Positions 1-12,095 of a DNA stretch of 64,000 bases are shown one piece after another. A model generated the notes under the pieces. That model was not told where the DNA came from. It did not search any database and was given only the letters and a program-made list of their open reading frames with translations. Numbering within the stretch: position 1 is the stretch's first letter; each line of letters starts with the position of its first letter. Where the stretch lies: NCBI RefSeq assembly GCF_014839805.1, contig NC_051130.1:5456001-5520000 (forward strand). The letters run 5' to 3'. Origin of the DNA: Manduca sexta (taxonomy: Eukaryota > Arthropoda > Insecta > Lepidoptera > Sphingidae). Both the position numbers and the translations under genes were made by a program.

Positions 1-1916
1 TTACACATTAAAGTTCATAAAAAATTGTCCATTGATACATTTCTATTCTCCGTAGTGATACATTTCTATTCTCCATTGCATTCATCATCGGGCTGATTTT
101 AAACAACATACGCCACATTGATTAAAACATAAAACTTAAACAATAATTTATCAACCAGGATATTCAACATGCTATTTCAATAGTTATGAATGGGTTCAGC
201 TTTTAATTAATACAATATAGGTAAATTATTTTAATAATTGCAGGAACTGATAACAAAATAAATAACTAAGTCTTAATTAATTTATTTCCTGATATGCTAT
301 GCATTTAAAAAAAATCATTATGTTATAGGAATTAAAGCTATGTGCGATTGTACATGTGATCTCACTACCTTGCTATTTTAAATACAAGTTTGTGAAGGTT
401 TTTGAACGTTTGTTGTACTGAATGACTTTGGATGAAATTTGGCACACAGGATTGTGGGAAAAAATGCGTATACAAGTAGGTTAGGTATGCTAATCCAAGA
501 ACTTATGTTTATTAGTAATAGGATTAACATGGGTAGATAATCTACTTGTATAGGTTTTTTATGGCAGAAAAAAGGACAACACAACTTACATGCCATATAA
601 GTATACGACGTACATACATGTGTATATTCTTTAATTAAAGTACGTAATAAGATATGTTTTTACCTGTAATATAACTTTAAAAAAACGAATTGTATTTTTT
701 GTGATTATTTTCACCCTAAAGTTACATCGATAGTTTAACAACTTATTTTTTAAAAAGAATATTTGATTTATTACTAGCAGCTACTTATTGCTGAGTGCAT
801 AAAAAACGATCATTATATTGAACCTATAAAGCATAAAACTAGGTAATTAACCTATATATTAAAATAATAAGATCAATATGAAATAAAATGTTACTCCGGC
901 GTGTACGAGTTTCAGGCGTTTTCTAACATAAAAATAAATAAATAATTGCATAAATGTGATGCTAGAGTTATGACTTGAGATTAGAACGAGTATGCTTTAT
1001 GCGTCTCCTCGCTTGCTTACAAATTTTGATAAGATTGCAGAGTTCCAAAAACGCTAAGTGGGTGGTCTTATTCTAACTTATATTAATAATATTATTCCAT
1101 TCATGTAAAGCAATAAACTATAACTTATTTGTTACTAGAAAAGTACGTAAATGTAAATTTATATTTAGTTAGTAAAATTTTGCACATGACTGAGCAATGA
1201 ACTTACAATTTCTCAATAGATAGCCAAAAAGTGCATAGAGTGATTTGTGTTTCACTTACCGTGTACTTCGTTTGTTCAGCGTTATAATGAAATAAAATAA
1301 ACAATTTTCATTCATAAACAAAACACTACATACACTTCCCAACGAATAAGTCCTCAATCCACCACTCCTCTCCCCGGGGCACTGTATACGAAAAATTAAA
1401 AAACCAAATCTACTACCCTTCTTTGCAAGAATTGGAAACAGGGGCAACAGATTGGTAAAATGATGTTTTGTCTCGTTGTATAACAATTGGATAAAAAGAG
1501 ACAACGAATAAATAGGTATACTGGATGTAGACGCCACTCCCTGACAAATTATTTGATACGGCAACACTTAAAAATACACTACCGCCATCTATATTTTAAA
1601 ACATATGGTGGTTAACAACATCTATTGGAGAATAGGAGAAAACATTTTGGAGCCTGCCATCTGTCGTCGAGTAGCAATATTATTCATTTGTTTAGTGAGC
1701 TACCAAGGTGAGGATTTCATACATTATTTTAGAGAAAGCGTCCATTAAATTGAACAACAGATGGTAGAAGCTTACACATTCGAAATAAAGAAAAAGTTTT
1801 AGAAAATCATAATTTATTTTTTATTACAATGTTAATCTTCAAAGTTTATTAAACATTTGTTTGTTTCACAACAGACGTACATGAATAGCATTATTATTCT
1901 TACATTGATCTTTTAA

Positions 1917-1990
1917 TATGAATTGATTCAGTATTTTTTTATGTTTACACGAATGAGATGTCGAAATAAAACTAGATTTTGGATTTTATC
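1917..1990 (-). repeat. MITE-like family E, single end
   Basis: TTATGTTTACACGAATGAGA and GAAATAAAACTAGATTTTGG match the complement of the family E end (CATTCGCGTAAACATAAG). Confidence 0.45.
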
Positions 1991-4900
1991 ATATATTTAA
2001 GAAATATAAAGTTGTCTAAGATTAAAGACAGCAGCTACTTTGCAAGAAACATGACATAGCTATTGCCTATTTCACACCAAAAAAGATAAATCACTACTAT
2101 AATGAACCGTAAATAAATGCAGTTGTATAATAGTTAATACTACTCATTATGCAAAGAGAGTTTGCACGTCAGGATAATCAAAAGGCTATAGCAAAAAAAG
2201 CTCGCCACGAATTCAACGAAAGGTCTGTACTATAAGGCTAGTAATGGATCTATCCTCTCCTACCACGGTCTCCATAACCAACCACTAGGTATAGCCCCCT
2301 GAGGCAATTCTTGTGCGCTCGGTCTGTACACCGAGTGGTCGGCTATGCACGGGGGTATATTTTTCGCAGCCATAAGTATACAGTTAATTGCGTATACCCC
2401 TGGTTTCCCAATTCACATTAAGGCTTACAAGGGCTCGCGAACATTTCCTATCCTTCTCCCACACTTCCCAGCTATCCTCAACTTTCCTCCTATCCTATTT
2501 GCAGGTCTCTCACGTGGTTGACTACGGGATCCGTTACCAAAAAAAAAAATACATGACATCGACTTCTTCCATCTCCTATCTGACTTAAAAATGTCAACAT
2601 AATATAGTTTTGTTATGGATTTGCAGAAAGGATTTTTCGCTGGCACTCAACTCTAAACCTGGAACCCAATAAGGCATCTTGTCTCAGGTAAATTAGATAA
2701 GAAAAACTCAAATGTTGGCTGATCTAGAAATTGAAACCTATGAACTAAGGTTTCTAAGCATAATGATCAGTCATTACTCCACTTGCAAAGGTGAACATCA
2801 TTAATTTTTTAACTTAATAAACGTATCTAATTTTACTTAAACGGTAGCCTTCAATAGCGTCCAGCAAAAGTGTCCCCTATACTTATACAGTTTTTTTCAA
2901 TAGCTTTTCTCTTATGATTATCACCCCTAAACGGTATTGTCTTTAATCCAAGCACATGTTGATATTCCCAAAGCTCGCCGGTGGCGTGTTTTCGTAATGG
3001 TTCTAACGAGATGTCACATATTTTGGACAAGGCGACGTTGACATCCATCTGCTGGTCAGGCACACATCCAGAAATTGGAGAGGGTATAAAATATAGCAGA
3101 TTTAATTTATGTCGTTTTATTTATTACGTATTCAGGCAAATATATATTAAGCAAACATACATTTGTAACTGTAATGCGATATTTTAAAAAAATCATACTT
3201 ACATTAAATGAAACGAAACCAAACCACTTTCTACTTTATTTTACAGAAAAAAAATGACATTCCCTTTACGTCGAATTACTATTAATATACCCCACCCGCA
3301 GGCCCCGGTGTTTTGTATGTCCATGTCTCCTCTATGATTTTAGCGATTCCTTGTAATTCACGTACACGGTACCTTAAATAAATAAACATGCTTTAAGTAC
3401 CGACTTAAAATATGTATATTTTTACCGACATATATACATATTTTTATCCATCCATTTCCCCTGGTTCCGTCCCTGTTCCTGGGCTTTATCTATTTCAACA
3501 TCTGTCCGCCGGCCCTCTCGTTATTTCTGTTTCCAGATTTTAATCTTGTCAGTTTGTTTTATGATAAAAAAATTACGTGTTAAAATATATTTACATAATA
3601 AAAAATATCTTTAACGATCGGAAAGTGCAAACTGTTCCCTCCAACAGGCAATAAGTTCGATTGTTAGCAGTTTGAAATGGACGGATAAGTTCATAAATAA
3701 AATATTTTCTATGGTTTTCCTAGTGCAGTGAAATGTTATGAAATCTTCTATTGGATTTATAAAAGCGCTCCAGTACAACTTGCTCCTTGAGTATCCCATT
3801 ACGACAGACTTTAAAACATCTATGCTTAGATTTAATATTACACAGTAAGTACTAAGTGGTATATTATTCCGCATATATAAATAATCATAGTACAGAAGGA
3901 CTTCTGTAATTTTTTAAACAGTGCTAATTGTTCTATTCCTCGGTACCAACAATGTTTTCCAGTTACCTAATAAAATCCCCGATTTAAACGTGACTTCTCA
4001 GTAAAACGCACCGTTTTACAAAACTCCTGAAGTTTTACTAAGGCTGCGTTTGAACTTTGTAAAAAAACGTGACCCTTTCTTCATAACTTAGCCATTTCGC
4101 AAAATTTTACTTTACAAATCAGCAGCGGTCTGAGTTGCAAAACGAAATATACTTTACAAGGTTTCCTCTTTATTTATAACTCAGATGAAATTGTGCGCGC
4201 AAATAACTGCCATGAATTTCTCTATCCGACTTAAACGTTTTGACAAGCGTACGCATTTGCATTAAGTCGTCGGTGGCTCATCCGACCGGAAAACTTACAA
4301 TTAATATTAAAACATGCGCAATAAAATAAAGCCAAGCAGTCGGAAAGTATACACGTCAGACGAGCTGTGCTTTTGACATGGCTATTATTTTGATATAACG
4401 TTAAAACGGCTTATCGATATTCTAGTTGCTACACGACATTGCCACTTGCCTGCTATGATTTAGGATGGTTTTTGCGTGTCCTGTAGATTGTGTAAGTCTA
4501 TAGGATGTTGGTAACGTTCATCACTATCCCGGGCAATGAACACGGTCGATGCAAATGATACACTTCTTTATATTGCTCGCGATAAACTTGTTGTTACAGA
4601 TTGTTTGTACCAGGTGATTTAACTATAAAAATTGTTTGACAGGGCTAAATAATTTATAACGTGTAAGAAAATATTTAATATGCCATTTTGTTAATATCGT
4701 CTCTATATTAAATAATATTACCACTGCATATATAGTTTTCGCCAAAAGAGGATGTCATTCTACAAAAGTGAGAAATGTTTGCTGTCTTAAATTAAATGTA
4801 AGTATAAGGAGTAATACACACGTGTAATTAAAAGTAATGTTAGCTATATTATCATATTTATTATTTTATTTGATTTATTTGGGATAAAAAACAATTGGAC

Positions 4901-5974
4901 ATTAAATTGTGTAAAAGTAAGATCATTTATATATCGGAGATAATTGTACAACTTACTATATTATCCACAGTTTATAAATTATGTATCTTATTCTGTATCC
5001 ATAGTACATAATAAGTATATTAGTATAATATTATTTTACGTATCAAACGCATGGTTGATAGGTGGATTATTCATATAATTCCAATCTACATTGTACCCAA
5101 CTTAGTATTTAAAATTAGAATTGTTACCTATATTGAAATCTTTGCGTCTTGGTAAAGCTATAACATACTTACCTTATGATCCAGGTTTTGTGATGACCAA
5201 ACATAACTACGACTTAATCTAGATATTCTACCATAAAAGCAACAGTCGCACACCAATCAATATACCAGCAATATCAACGGGAAAAATGATTCAAACCAAT
5301 CAACATAGTGTTGCAAGACCATCTGGAACTTTCCCAATATCATGTAAGGTGAGTGGCAGCGAGGGAGTTCGATCCTTCCATCAGTAGCAATCAGCCGAGT
5401 GCACGTATGTAAATGTGACCGCCCCCGGACTGAGATTTCTAATCTAATTGATAGCGAATAACACATCACTTGTTTTAATAATAGTTGATACTGTTGGAGG
5501 GTCGGTTTTTTACGAGTTAAAGGTCCGCATGTACTTGTGTGAAATGGGTATTATATTTTGGGGTTCTAGTTGATTGTTAGGCTGTCTTGTAATTACTGTT
5601 TAATTTAAAATAACTACTGTTGTTTACTTTGTATATAACTTAATAATACTAAAAACCGGCTCGCCTAATATTAACCGGAATCGTGTCTGCCCGTAAATAA
5701 TGTCAAAATCAATTAGATATTAAAATTATACCGGCTGATGACGTTTAAACCGAAATACTTCAGTGCTTAAAGCCTTGCGGAATAAATAGATAACACAATG
5801 GCACATATCCAGACGGGATCTCGCATATGGAAAACCGATCAATATAATTTTAAATGCAATGCAATATTATACTAAAATGCAATTTCTACACTGTTAAAGA
5901 ATCGACCGTATCCTGTATGCATTTTATATATTCAATGCATCGGCTCGGTCTAAAATTTATGCTCGATGCGTCTA

Positions 5975-6090
5975 TCATATTATGGGATGGAGAACATATG
6001 TCGAAAAGAAGATACCCTGAGTGCACCTCCGTATACCCCTTCGGGGATATGTGTTTGTTTGTAGGTGTGATGTGTATGCTTTCAAAGCAA
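5975..6090 (+). repeat. SINE family A tail fragment
   Basis: TATTATGGGATGGAGAACA and CCGTATACCCCTTCGGGGAT are the tail motifs of the longer family A copies at 23460 and 30755. Confidence 0.5.
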
Positions 6091-6961
6091 CATACGATGG
6101 TATAATATAGGGTAATACTAAATAGTTCACTTCCAGTTCAAATTCTCCCTTATCTTATGGTTAGACTGATTGGGAGGATAACCCATGCTGCGTTGCGTGG
6201 GTTTGTGGATCAATAGAGTCTCGTCTGTTCAGCAGGGTGTCCCAGCAGGTTAGATTAGACCCTAAAATGTTTGTAAGTAGAATCACATTAGTACTTAGAT
6301 AGTATCTTAATATTGGAGCGGCGGCAAATTGATTTATATGTTTTCCGACATTTCAGTATTAAAAACTAATTTACCATGACTATTACTCACCAAAAGACAT
6401 AGTAAAAAAATAGAAAATATAATTATAGGAACGTATAAATAATATTATCTTTGTCTTGAACTGCATTTGCATGTGAAGCATGGTTTTTGCGAATAGAAAA
6501 CCCGTAGAGATAGGAAATGTTTCAGGGACGCTGGTTTTTATAGTGACCTATCCAATCTTCTAATGCCGACGAGTGGAGCTGTCTCAGGAGGGCGAGTGGA
6601 CAGCGAGAACCACTCTCGATACGGACTTTCTGTTGCAATACGTTTGAAAACTACTACTTTAAGCTAATTTAATTAAAAAACTAGATCCATTTGGTTTGCT
6701 TCAACGTAAAACGGATACAACGAAAAAAATAATTGTTACGGAATTCTGGAAAACATTACAATCAGATTGTCAATATACGTTATATTCATTGATGTTTAAT
6801 GTACACGTGATGAAGTTGTATCTGTTTTAGAAAGCGGGGAATGCTTGTCATAACATAAAAACAAATTATGTGACATGTTCAGTGTACTCATTGGGATTGT
6901 GACAATACTTCATATTGTAATTTATATGTTAATGTTCTTTTTGTAGATACTGACGTTTATA

Positions 6962-7090
6962 ACTAACTAGCTCTTGCTTGCGTCTCCGCCTGCGCCCTGC
7001 ATGATATCTTTTTCCGGGATAAAAAGTAGCCTAGAGCACTCAGGATTAATGTAGCTTCCTATTATTGCTAAAAATTCAAAATTGCTTAGC
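6962..7090 (-). repeat. Dispersed repeat family F fragment
   Basis: ACTAGCTCTTGCTTGCGTCT, CCGGGATAAAAAGTAGCCTA: the same reverse-orientation module as at 9185. Confidence 0.5.
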
Positions 7091-7439
7091 ATATTCTATA
7101 ATAAGCGCATTCAAACAAGTAAACTCTTCAGCTCCATGTGTTGGTGTAGACTTATATATGTCAAACCCATGCCTTTATCCCCGATAAGTTACGTAGAAGA
7201 AGAAAATTGTGCTCCTAAATTTTGTAATGATTTTTTCCGTCCTATTATATGATAGAGGGCGTGACTATCGCCAAACCGGACACAAAATCCAATACCAGGA
7301 AATATGTAATAAGGCAGGCGTTAATACTTACCATCATGGCAAAATTTTCATTAAATCATTCATCCGTGTACTACTACCGCGTAGAGAATATATTTTGTAT
7401 GGATAATGGATATTTTTTTTTAAAGAATCTCTGCATAGT

Positions 7440-7560
7440 GTTTACTGCATTAGATGGTAAGTTGTGTGGCGTCCAGATATCTATTGACGAGGAATGATTA
7501 TCTCTCGACACTACACGATTATGCCGGCCTGTATTTCCCCGAGAAGACCATTTTCATTTG
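7440..7560 (+). repeat. Dispersed repeat family D fragment
   Basis: GACGAGGAATGATTATCTCT followed by ACACGATTATGCCGGCCTG, matching the centre of the 20690 copy. Confidence 0.45.
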
Positions 7561-8459
7561 AATGAGGAACATGCGACAGGGCCGCGCGGAAGGGTGAACT
7601 CTCCCCGACTTACTTTATTACTACAATGACTTGACATTTATTATCAGTTATGAAAATAAATTCTCTCCTCATGAAATAAAGGAAAAAAATGAATTAAACT
7701 CAGTCGACCGCGAAGGAAACGTGTTTAGGGCTTAATTGCGTAATACATTTCGAGTTAGAGCCGACTGTTTGTTGCAGTTTTATTATAATAATTTGTGTTG
7801 ACGGTCCCTGTTTTGTGTGCTTTATGTTGATTTGGCCCTTCCTCGCCAGTCGCTCGGGCTTAACGATTCACTTTATTGTTTCCGGAATTGGATGTTAATG
7901 TGCTGAGCAATTCATGCTGATATTAACATTTTAATAAGGCGCCTGAGTTAGATTATCTAAGTGAAGTACACACTTTTTACAACCATTATGACAAAGTAGT
8001 TGTGTCATTATATTTAGATTATTAATTTCAATGTAATAAGGAAATAAATAACAATAAATAAACGTTAATATGTTAATTACTCTTGTATCACAAATGACTG
8101 TCTATTACTGTAATATCAAGCGATAAATATAGTTTACGTAGAAGATACAATTTTCAAAAATTCTAGTAATGTTTTATGGAAACACTTGAAATACAGTGTA
8201 AATAGATGTAGCGCGCTGGTTTAAAACAAACGAGCATTATAGTTGTTTCGTGACCACGTCCAGTTTGTGCGGTTTACAGCCTTGTAAATCTTCTCATAAA
8301 ATATACAATGTTGTCACTATTGTTTCGGTTCGCCATCTTGATTTTCGTCCACCAATTCAATTTTAAAAACGTATTCTATAGCGAAAAAAGCTCAAGTATG
8401 GGTGGTGTCTGCAAAAATTGACATGTATACAAAATGTAGTACAAGCCGAATTTCCTAGA

Positions 8460-8710
8460 AGTAAATATATCCCTCCCTCTCATCGCTGTTCCTAAATAGT
8501 GGAGGTTGGCAGTCAGTCCGGCTGGTTATCTCTGTCGCTCGTGAGGCGTCGCTGCCCTATATTCTGCGATACTGCGCTCCGTAACGTTTCGTCTTCAGTG
8601 GCGCACACTACTGGCTCTTTTTCTTCGTGTCACTGGCTGCCGTGCGTCGGATGTGCAACTATTCTTTTTTGAAGGTTTCCAAGACTGCACCTTTGCTTTA
8701 TTTTCGTCGG
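8460..8710. promoter_or_regulatory. GC-rich promoter-like patch, gene unassigned
   Basis: A 250-base patch richer in G+C than its surroundings, with two TCAGT initiator-like pentamers (near 8511 and 8595) and CpG-containing segments (TCGCTCGTGAGGCGTCG). It lies about 3.6 kb upstream of CP-1 exon 12096, similar to the spacing of the CP-2 first exon. An ATG at 8651 gives no phase-1 exon, so a link with CP-1 is not shown. It may start an untranslated exon on either strand. Confidence 0.25.
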
Positions 8711-9184
8711 GAATTTGTACGTGATGTTTAGGGTTTGGTGTTTTTCCTCTGCAATTAGAAATGTTAATGTATTTTTCGTTAAATTAAATTTGCATGGGTC
8801 GTTAGTCTACTAATGTTTTAAAAATTCTTGCTAGTTATGTTAGAATTATCCTTAATATTTACTATACGAAATAATTATATATTTCGAATTCAGTTCTTGA
8901 AATTAAAATATGTTTTTTTTTTCAATTCAAAATCTCAAATATCAACCGTGAGTCTTATTATTTAATGGGTAATTTTATATAACAAATCTATATTGTATAC
9001 AGAAATTTTCGATAAACCTCAAGTGAGAATTAACGTAGGGGGGTCCGATTTACAGCACGGCTTTCAGATGAAGATTGAACCGAGAACCCTAACAGTTTTT
9101 TTGTGTAGGTGTAAATCTTAAAGCGCGTTTACGATGCTCTATAGTGTAGCGCATGTCATAGGATAAGGCGATAATCATTTTATT

Positions 9185-9405
9185 ACCCAACCGTATTTTG
9201 CGTCAGCTCCGCCTGCGTGGTATAGTTTATGCTGGGTAAAAAAGTAGTCTTTAGCACTAAGAAGAGTTAATATTGTCCCTTGATAAAAAGTACACTCAAG
9301 AGTAATGTACCTACCTATAGTTCAATAATTTTTAAAATCGGTCCAGTAGTTACAGAGGATACCCGACAAACATTCCCTCTTTATGATATTAGTGTAGATA
9401 AATTA
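9185..9405 (-). repeat. Dispersed repeat family F copy
   Basis: CGTCAGCTCCGCCTGCGTGG, GGGTAAAAAAGTAGTCTTTA, and AAATCGGTCCAGTAGTTACA are in the order expected of the reverse orientation of the family F module. Confidence 0.5.
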
Positions 9406-9703
9406 TTTTAATGACAAAAAATATTGTAGCACACAGTATACGACATTTATACGTCGATTAATAATCATTAATTGTATCGTAACATCTCTTAGTTAAGCGA
9501 GATGTTTACTGTTGAACTTAGAGCGTTGAGCATTAAATAGGCCTTTTATTTAGACACAGTCGAGAGAAAGTTGAATTCAAACCCTTGAAGGTAACTCACT
9601 AGAGAAAGTGGCTTGGCCGGACCCTACATATTGTATGAATTGTTTATTTTACGTTTAATGAATAGTAACGGATAATGTTAGCGTGTAGAAATTTCTAAGC
9701 GAT

Positions 9704-9860
9704 TGAAGCGGCGATGGCCTAGTTGGGAATAGACGGACTGCTGGTACGAAGGTCCGTAAGTTCAAAACCCAAGGGCACGCACCGCTGACTTTTCTAGAAA
9801 GTTATATGTGTTAATGTGAATTATCGCTTGCTTTAACGGTGAAGGAAAACATCGTGCCAC
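9704..9860 (+). repeat. SINE family C copy (tRNA-derived)
   Basis: Starts with a tRNA-like A box (GGCGATGGCCTAGTTGG), then a degenerate B box (GTTCAAAACCC), then the body 'TTATCGCTTGCTTTAACGG'. Shares body and head with the copies at 12237 and 53031. The tail is truncated and runs into a MITE-like element at about 9911. Confidence 0.75.
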
Positions 9861-9910
9861 TAGGTCACATCTACCGTCACCATGTATCTTATCGGATGAA
9901 CAACACCTCA

Positions 9911-10042
9911 GTCCCCCCGTGACCATGAAGGCTGCAGTCTTCGAAACGTCGAGAGAAAAGTAAAATATTAAAACCGCGATAAAATCCGAAAAATAGTTTA
10001 ATTTAAATGTCTAACATTTGCGTAAACATAAGAAATCATTAT
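9911..10042 (+). repeat. MITE-like family E copy, core plus right end
   Basis: Core (CCGTGACCATGAAGGCTGCA, TTCGAAACGTCGAGAG, AAAACCGCGATAAAATCCG) followed by the end module AATGTCTAACATTTGCG and TAAACATAAGAAATCATTA. In this copy the core is inverted relative to the end module when compared with 40925. Confidence 0.6.
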
Positions 10043-10429
10043 GTATCCTATCGGGTCAAAAAATCTTGCAGAAAACAGAAGGGATTAGATAAAATATTTC
10101 CTCCCAAAAATCTTAAATGTATACAACACTAAAATACTATTGTCTTATAACTTGTGCCACAATGTTCCGCCTAGACCTTTGCCATAACAACCATGAACAG
10201 TAAAACAACACTTTTAAGGGCATCGTGAAGTTTTTAATGTCCACACGGTCAAGATTTAAGAAACCCTGGCATAATACTTAGGATAAATTTATATGTTCTC
10301 TGTTCAAGCCTTCCTAGTGTGGTAAGGTCAAGAGATTTTTGATGATTATTTTAAAGTATCAAGAATAGTTAGTAGGTTGATAATATAAAGAAAATATATC
10401 TAAAGAAATAAAATATAATGAATGAATCC

Positions 10430-10795
10430 TACTAGCCGAATTTTCTGCTATGGCGGCCAATCTTAACAGAGATCAGCCAGGTACGTAGGAGATATTATAG
10501 TGCACAAGTGTGTGCGCAATACCCAGGTGCACTCTCTGTTCCTTCACTCTCATAGTTCGGTGAGACGGCAATCCGACATAACCGGGATCAGGTGCAGGAA
10601 CAACGGCTTTACTTGCTTTCCGAGGCACAGAGGTATCACACCGCCAACTTCCTAACTCCGTGCTGTGACTGAGTAATGTTTTAAGATGGAAAAACCTAGT
10701 CACAATTATTTTGGCCCGACCCGGGATTCGAACTCAGGACCTTAGCGCAGTACTCATACCGTATACAAGTACAACTACACCACCGAGGTTGTCAA
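10430..10795 (-). repeat. SINE family B copy, full length
   Basis: Reverse-strand SINE. tRNA-like head at 10712-10793 with B-box complement (GGGATTCGAAC). The body has GGAGTTAGGAAGTTGGCGG, CCTCGGAAAGCA and CACACACTTGTGCACTATAA in complement. Shares the body with 35975 and 62830. Confidence 0.75.
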
Positions 10796-10971
10796 GAATA
10801 TAATATAGGTCATATCAACGTGTTTCCATCATTTTGCTGTGTACATTGTGCAGTAGTTATTCAAGTAGAGATTCCTCTATGATGTTTGTGTGCAGCAGTT
10901 ATTATGATAAAGTTCCTCCATAGAAGATGTTTAATAATTTATCATAATAGAATAAAACATTTTCCTATAAT

Positions 10972-11032
10972 GATTTCTTATGTTTACGCGCATGTTAGAT
11001 ATTGGAATAAAACTTCGTTTTGTGTCAGTATT
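10972..11032 (-). repeat. MITE-like family E, single end
   Basis: ATGATTTCTTATGTTTACGC then GCATGTTAGATATTGGAATA: the left-end module by itself. Confidence 0.5.
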
Positions 11033-11726
11033 AAAAATTATATCCAATGAACAAGAATATCTATTGTAGTGCTTTATTCTCGCATCCACAACATTTGGAG
11101 CTGTTCTTTTTTTGAAAATAGAAAGAGAACATAGTGTTACATCTAAAAATGTGAATAAAAAAATAAAGTTTATTTTTCAGTATTACCTACGTTATGTTTT
11201 AGTATAAATCATAGAAAATGCTATAAATATAATACTTGAAAGGTATTATCGAATTATTTCGATACAATACGAAATCGAATAAAATATAACATATACAAAT
11301 GTACTTAAAATAGAAATCCATTCACTATGGTTTTCAAATTTGTTCCAGATATGAAATTAAGTTACGTGTAAATATGCGTAAGAATTTTCCAGTAACAACA
11401 AAATTAATTATAGTCTTGTTTTTTGTTGATTGGTATGAAATTGCTTTGGGTAAGTCAATTGTTTGATTTTACATGCAATAAAGGTTTTGCTTATTTATTT
11501 TTACCTTTTGTGTTATTTTGGAATGTATTATTAATATTATTAGTAAAAAAAGTTACAATGAAATATCCAAATACTTTGTACAATAAATTGCTGATGTGTT
11601 TACACAGTGACTGTCCAGTTTTAGTGGTCTTTGGACATGTCTAAAAGTAAATATTTCCTTAGAACGCAGATTGACAGATTATCTAAAACGTTAATATGTT
11701 AATTACTTCGTGGATCTTTTATACTT

Positions 11727-11784
11727 ATGGCTTTTCATGCAACAAGCATCTGTAGTCTTCTGACTATCAGTACTCTTTTCGTAT
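11727..11784 (+). CDS. Candidate first coding exon (signal peptide) of CP-1
   Basis: The exon at 12096 needs an upstream exon ending in phase 1. In CP-2 and CP-3 the matching exon encodes a signal peptide. Reading from ATG 11727 gives MAFHATSICSLLTISTLFV, a plausible signal peptide, and a GTATAG donor after 11784 leaves phase 1. The same donor hexamer is used after 14656. The base before the donor is T rather than G, so the site is weak. With it CP-1 would be 469 residues. The true first exon could instead lie further upstream, as in CP-2, whose first intron is 3.4 kb. Confidence 0.3.
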
Positions 11785-12095
11785 GTATAGAACCAACCGG
11801 AAGTCACAATTTATTGGTTGCCTTTTGAAGACTGTTGTCTCGGGATCGATGGAGTTTTATTAGTAGCTATTCAAAATGCTGTTTACGTAGCATCTACAAC
11901 ACAAATCATTTAATAAACAGTATAATGTAACGTAAAGTTTGAGGCTAATTAGATAAAACAGAATTTAGATTTTGTTTAAAATAGGCGTAATTTGTAAACC
12001 TAACACGTTTACAAGATGGATGGTGACAAAACTGTCTAGCTTTCATTTAGTATAGCTCTTGTACACTTTAAAATTAACTGTTTAATTTATTCCAG

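Larger units (their letters stand above)
1..8459. other. No gene supported; AT-rich intergenic or intronic DNA
   Basis: Read on both strands. Open frames are short, lack recognisable domains and lack consistent splice partners. Contents that can be named are the repeat fragments listed at 1917, 5975, 6962 and 7440. A patch at 2216-2530 (CTCTCCTACCACGGTCTCC, GGGGTATATTTTTCGCAGCC) is GC-richer and may be another repeat. Confidence 0.5.

Noticed and set aside
11423..11644. Hydrophobic open frame with MKLLW followed by a strong GTAAGT donor, as a CP-1 first exon
   Set aside because: That donor leaves phase 0, and joining it to 12096 runs into a stop within a few codons.
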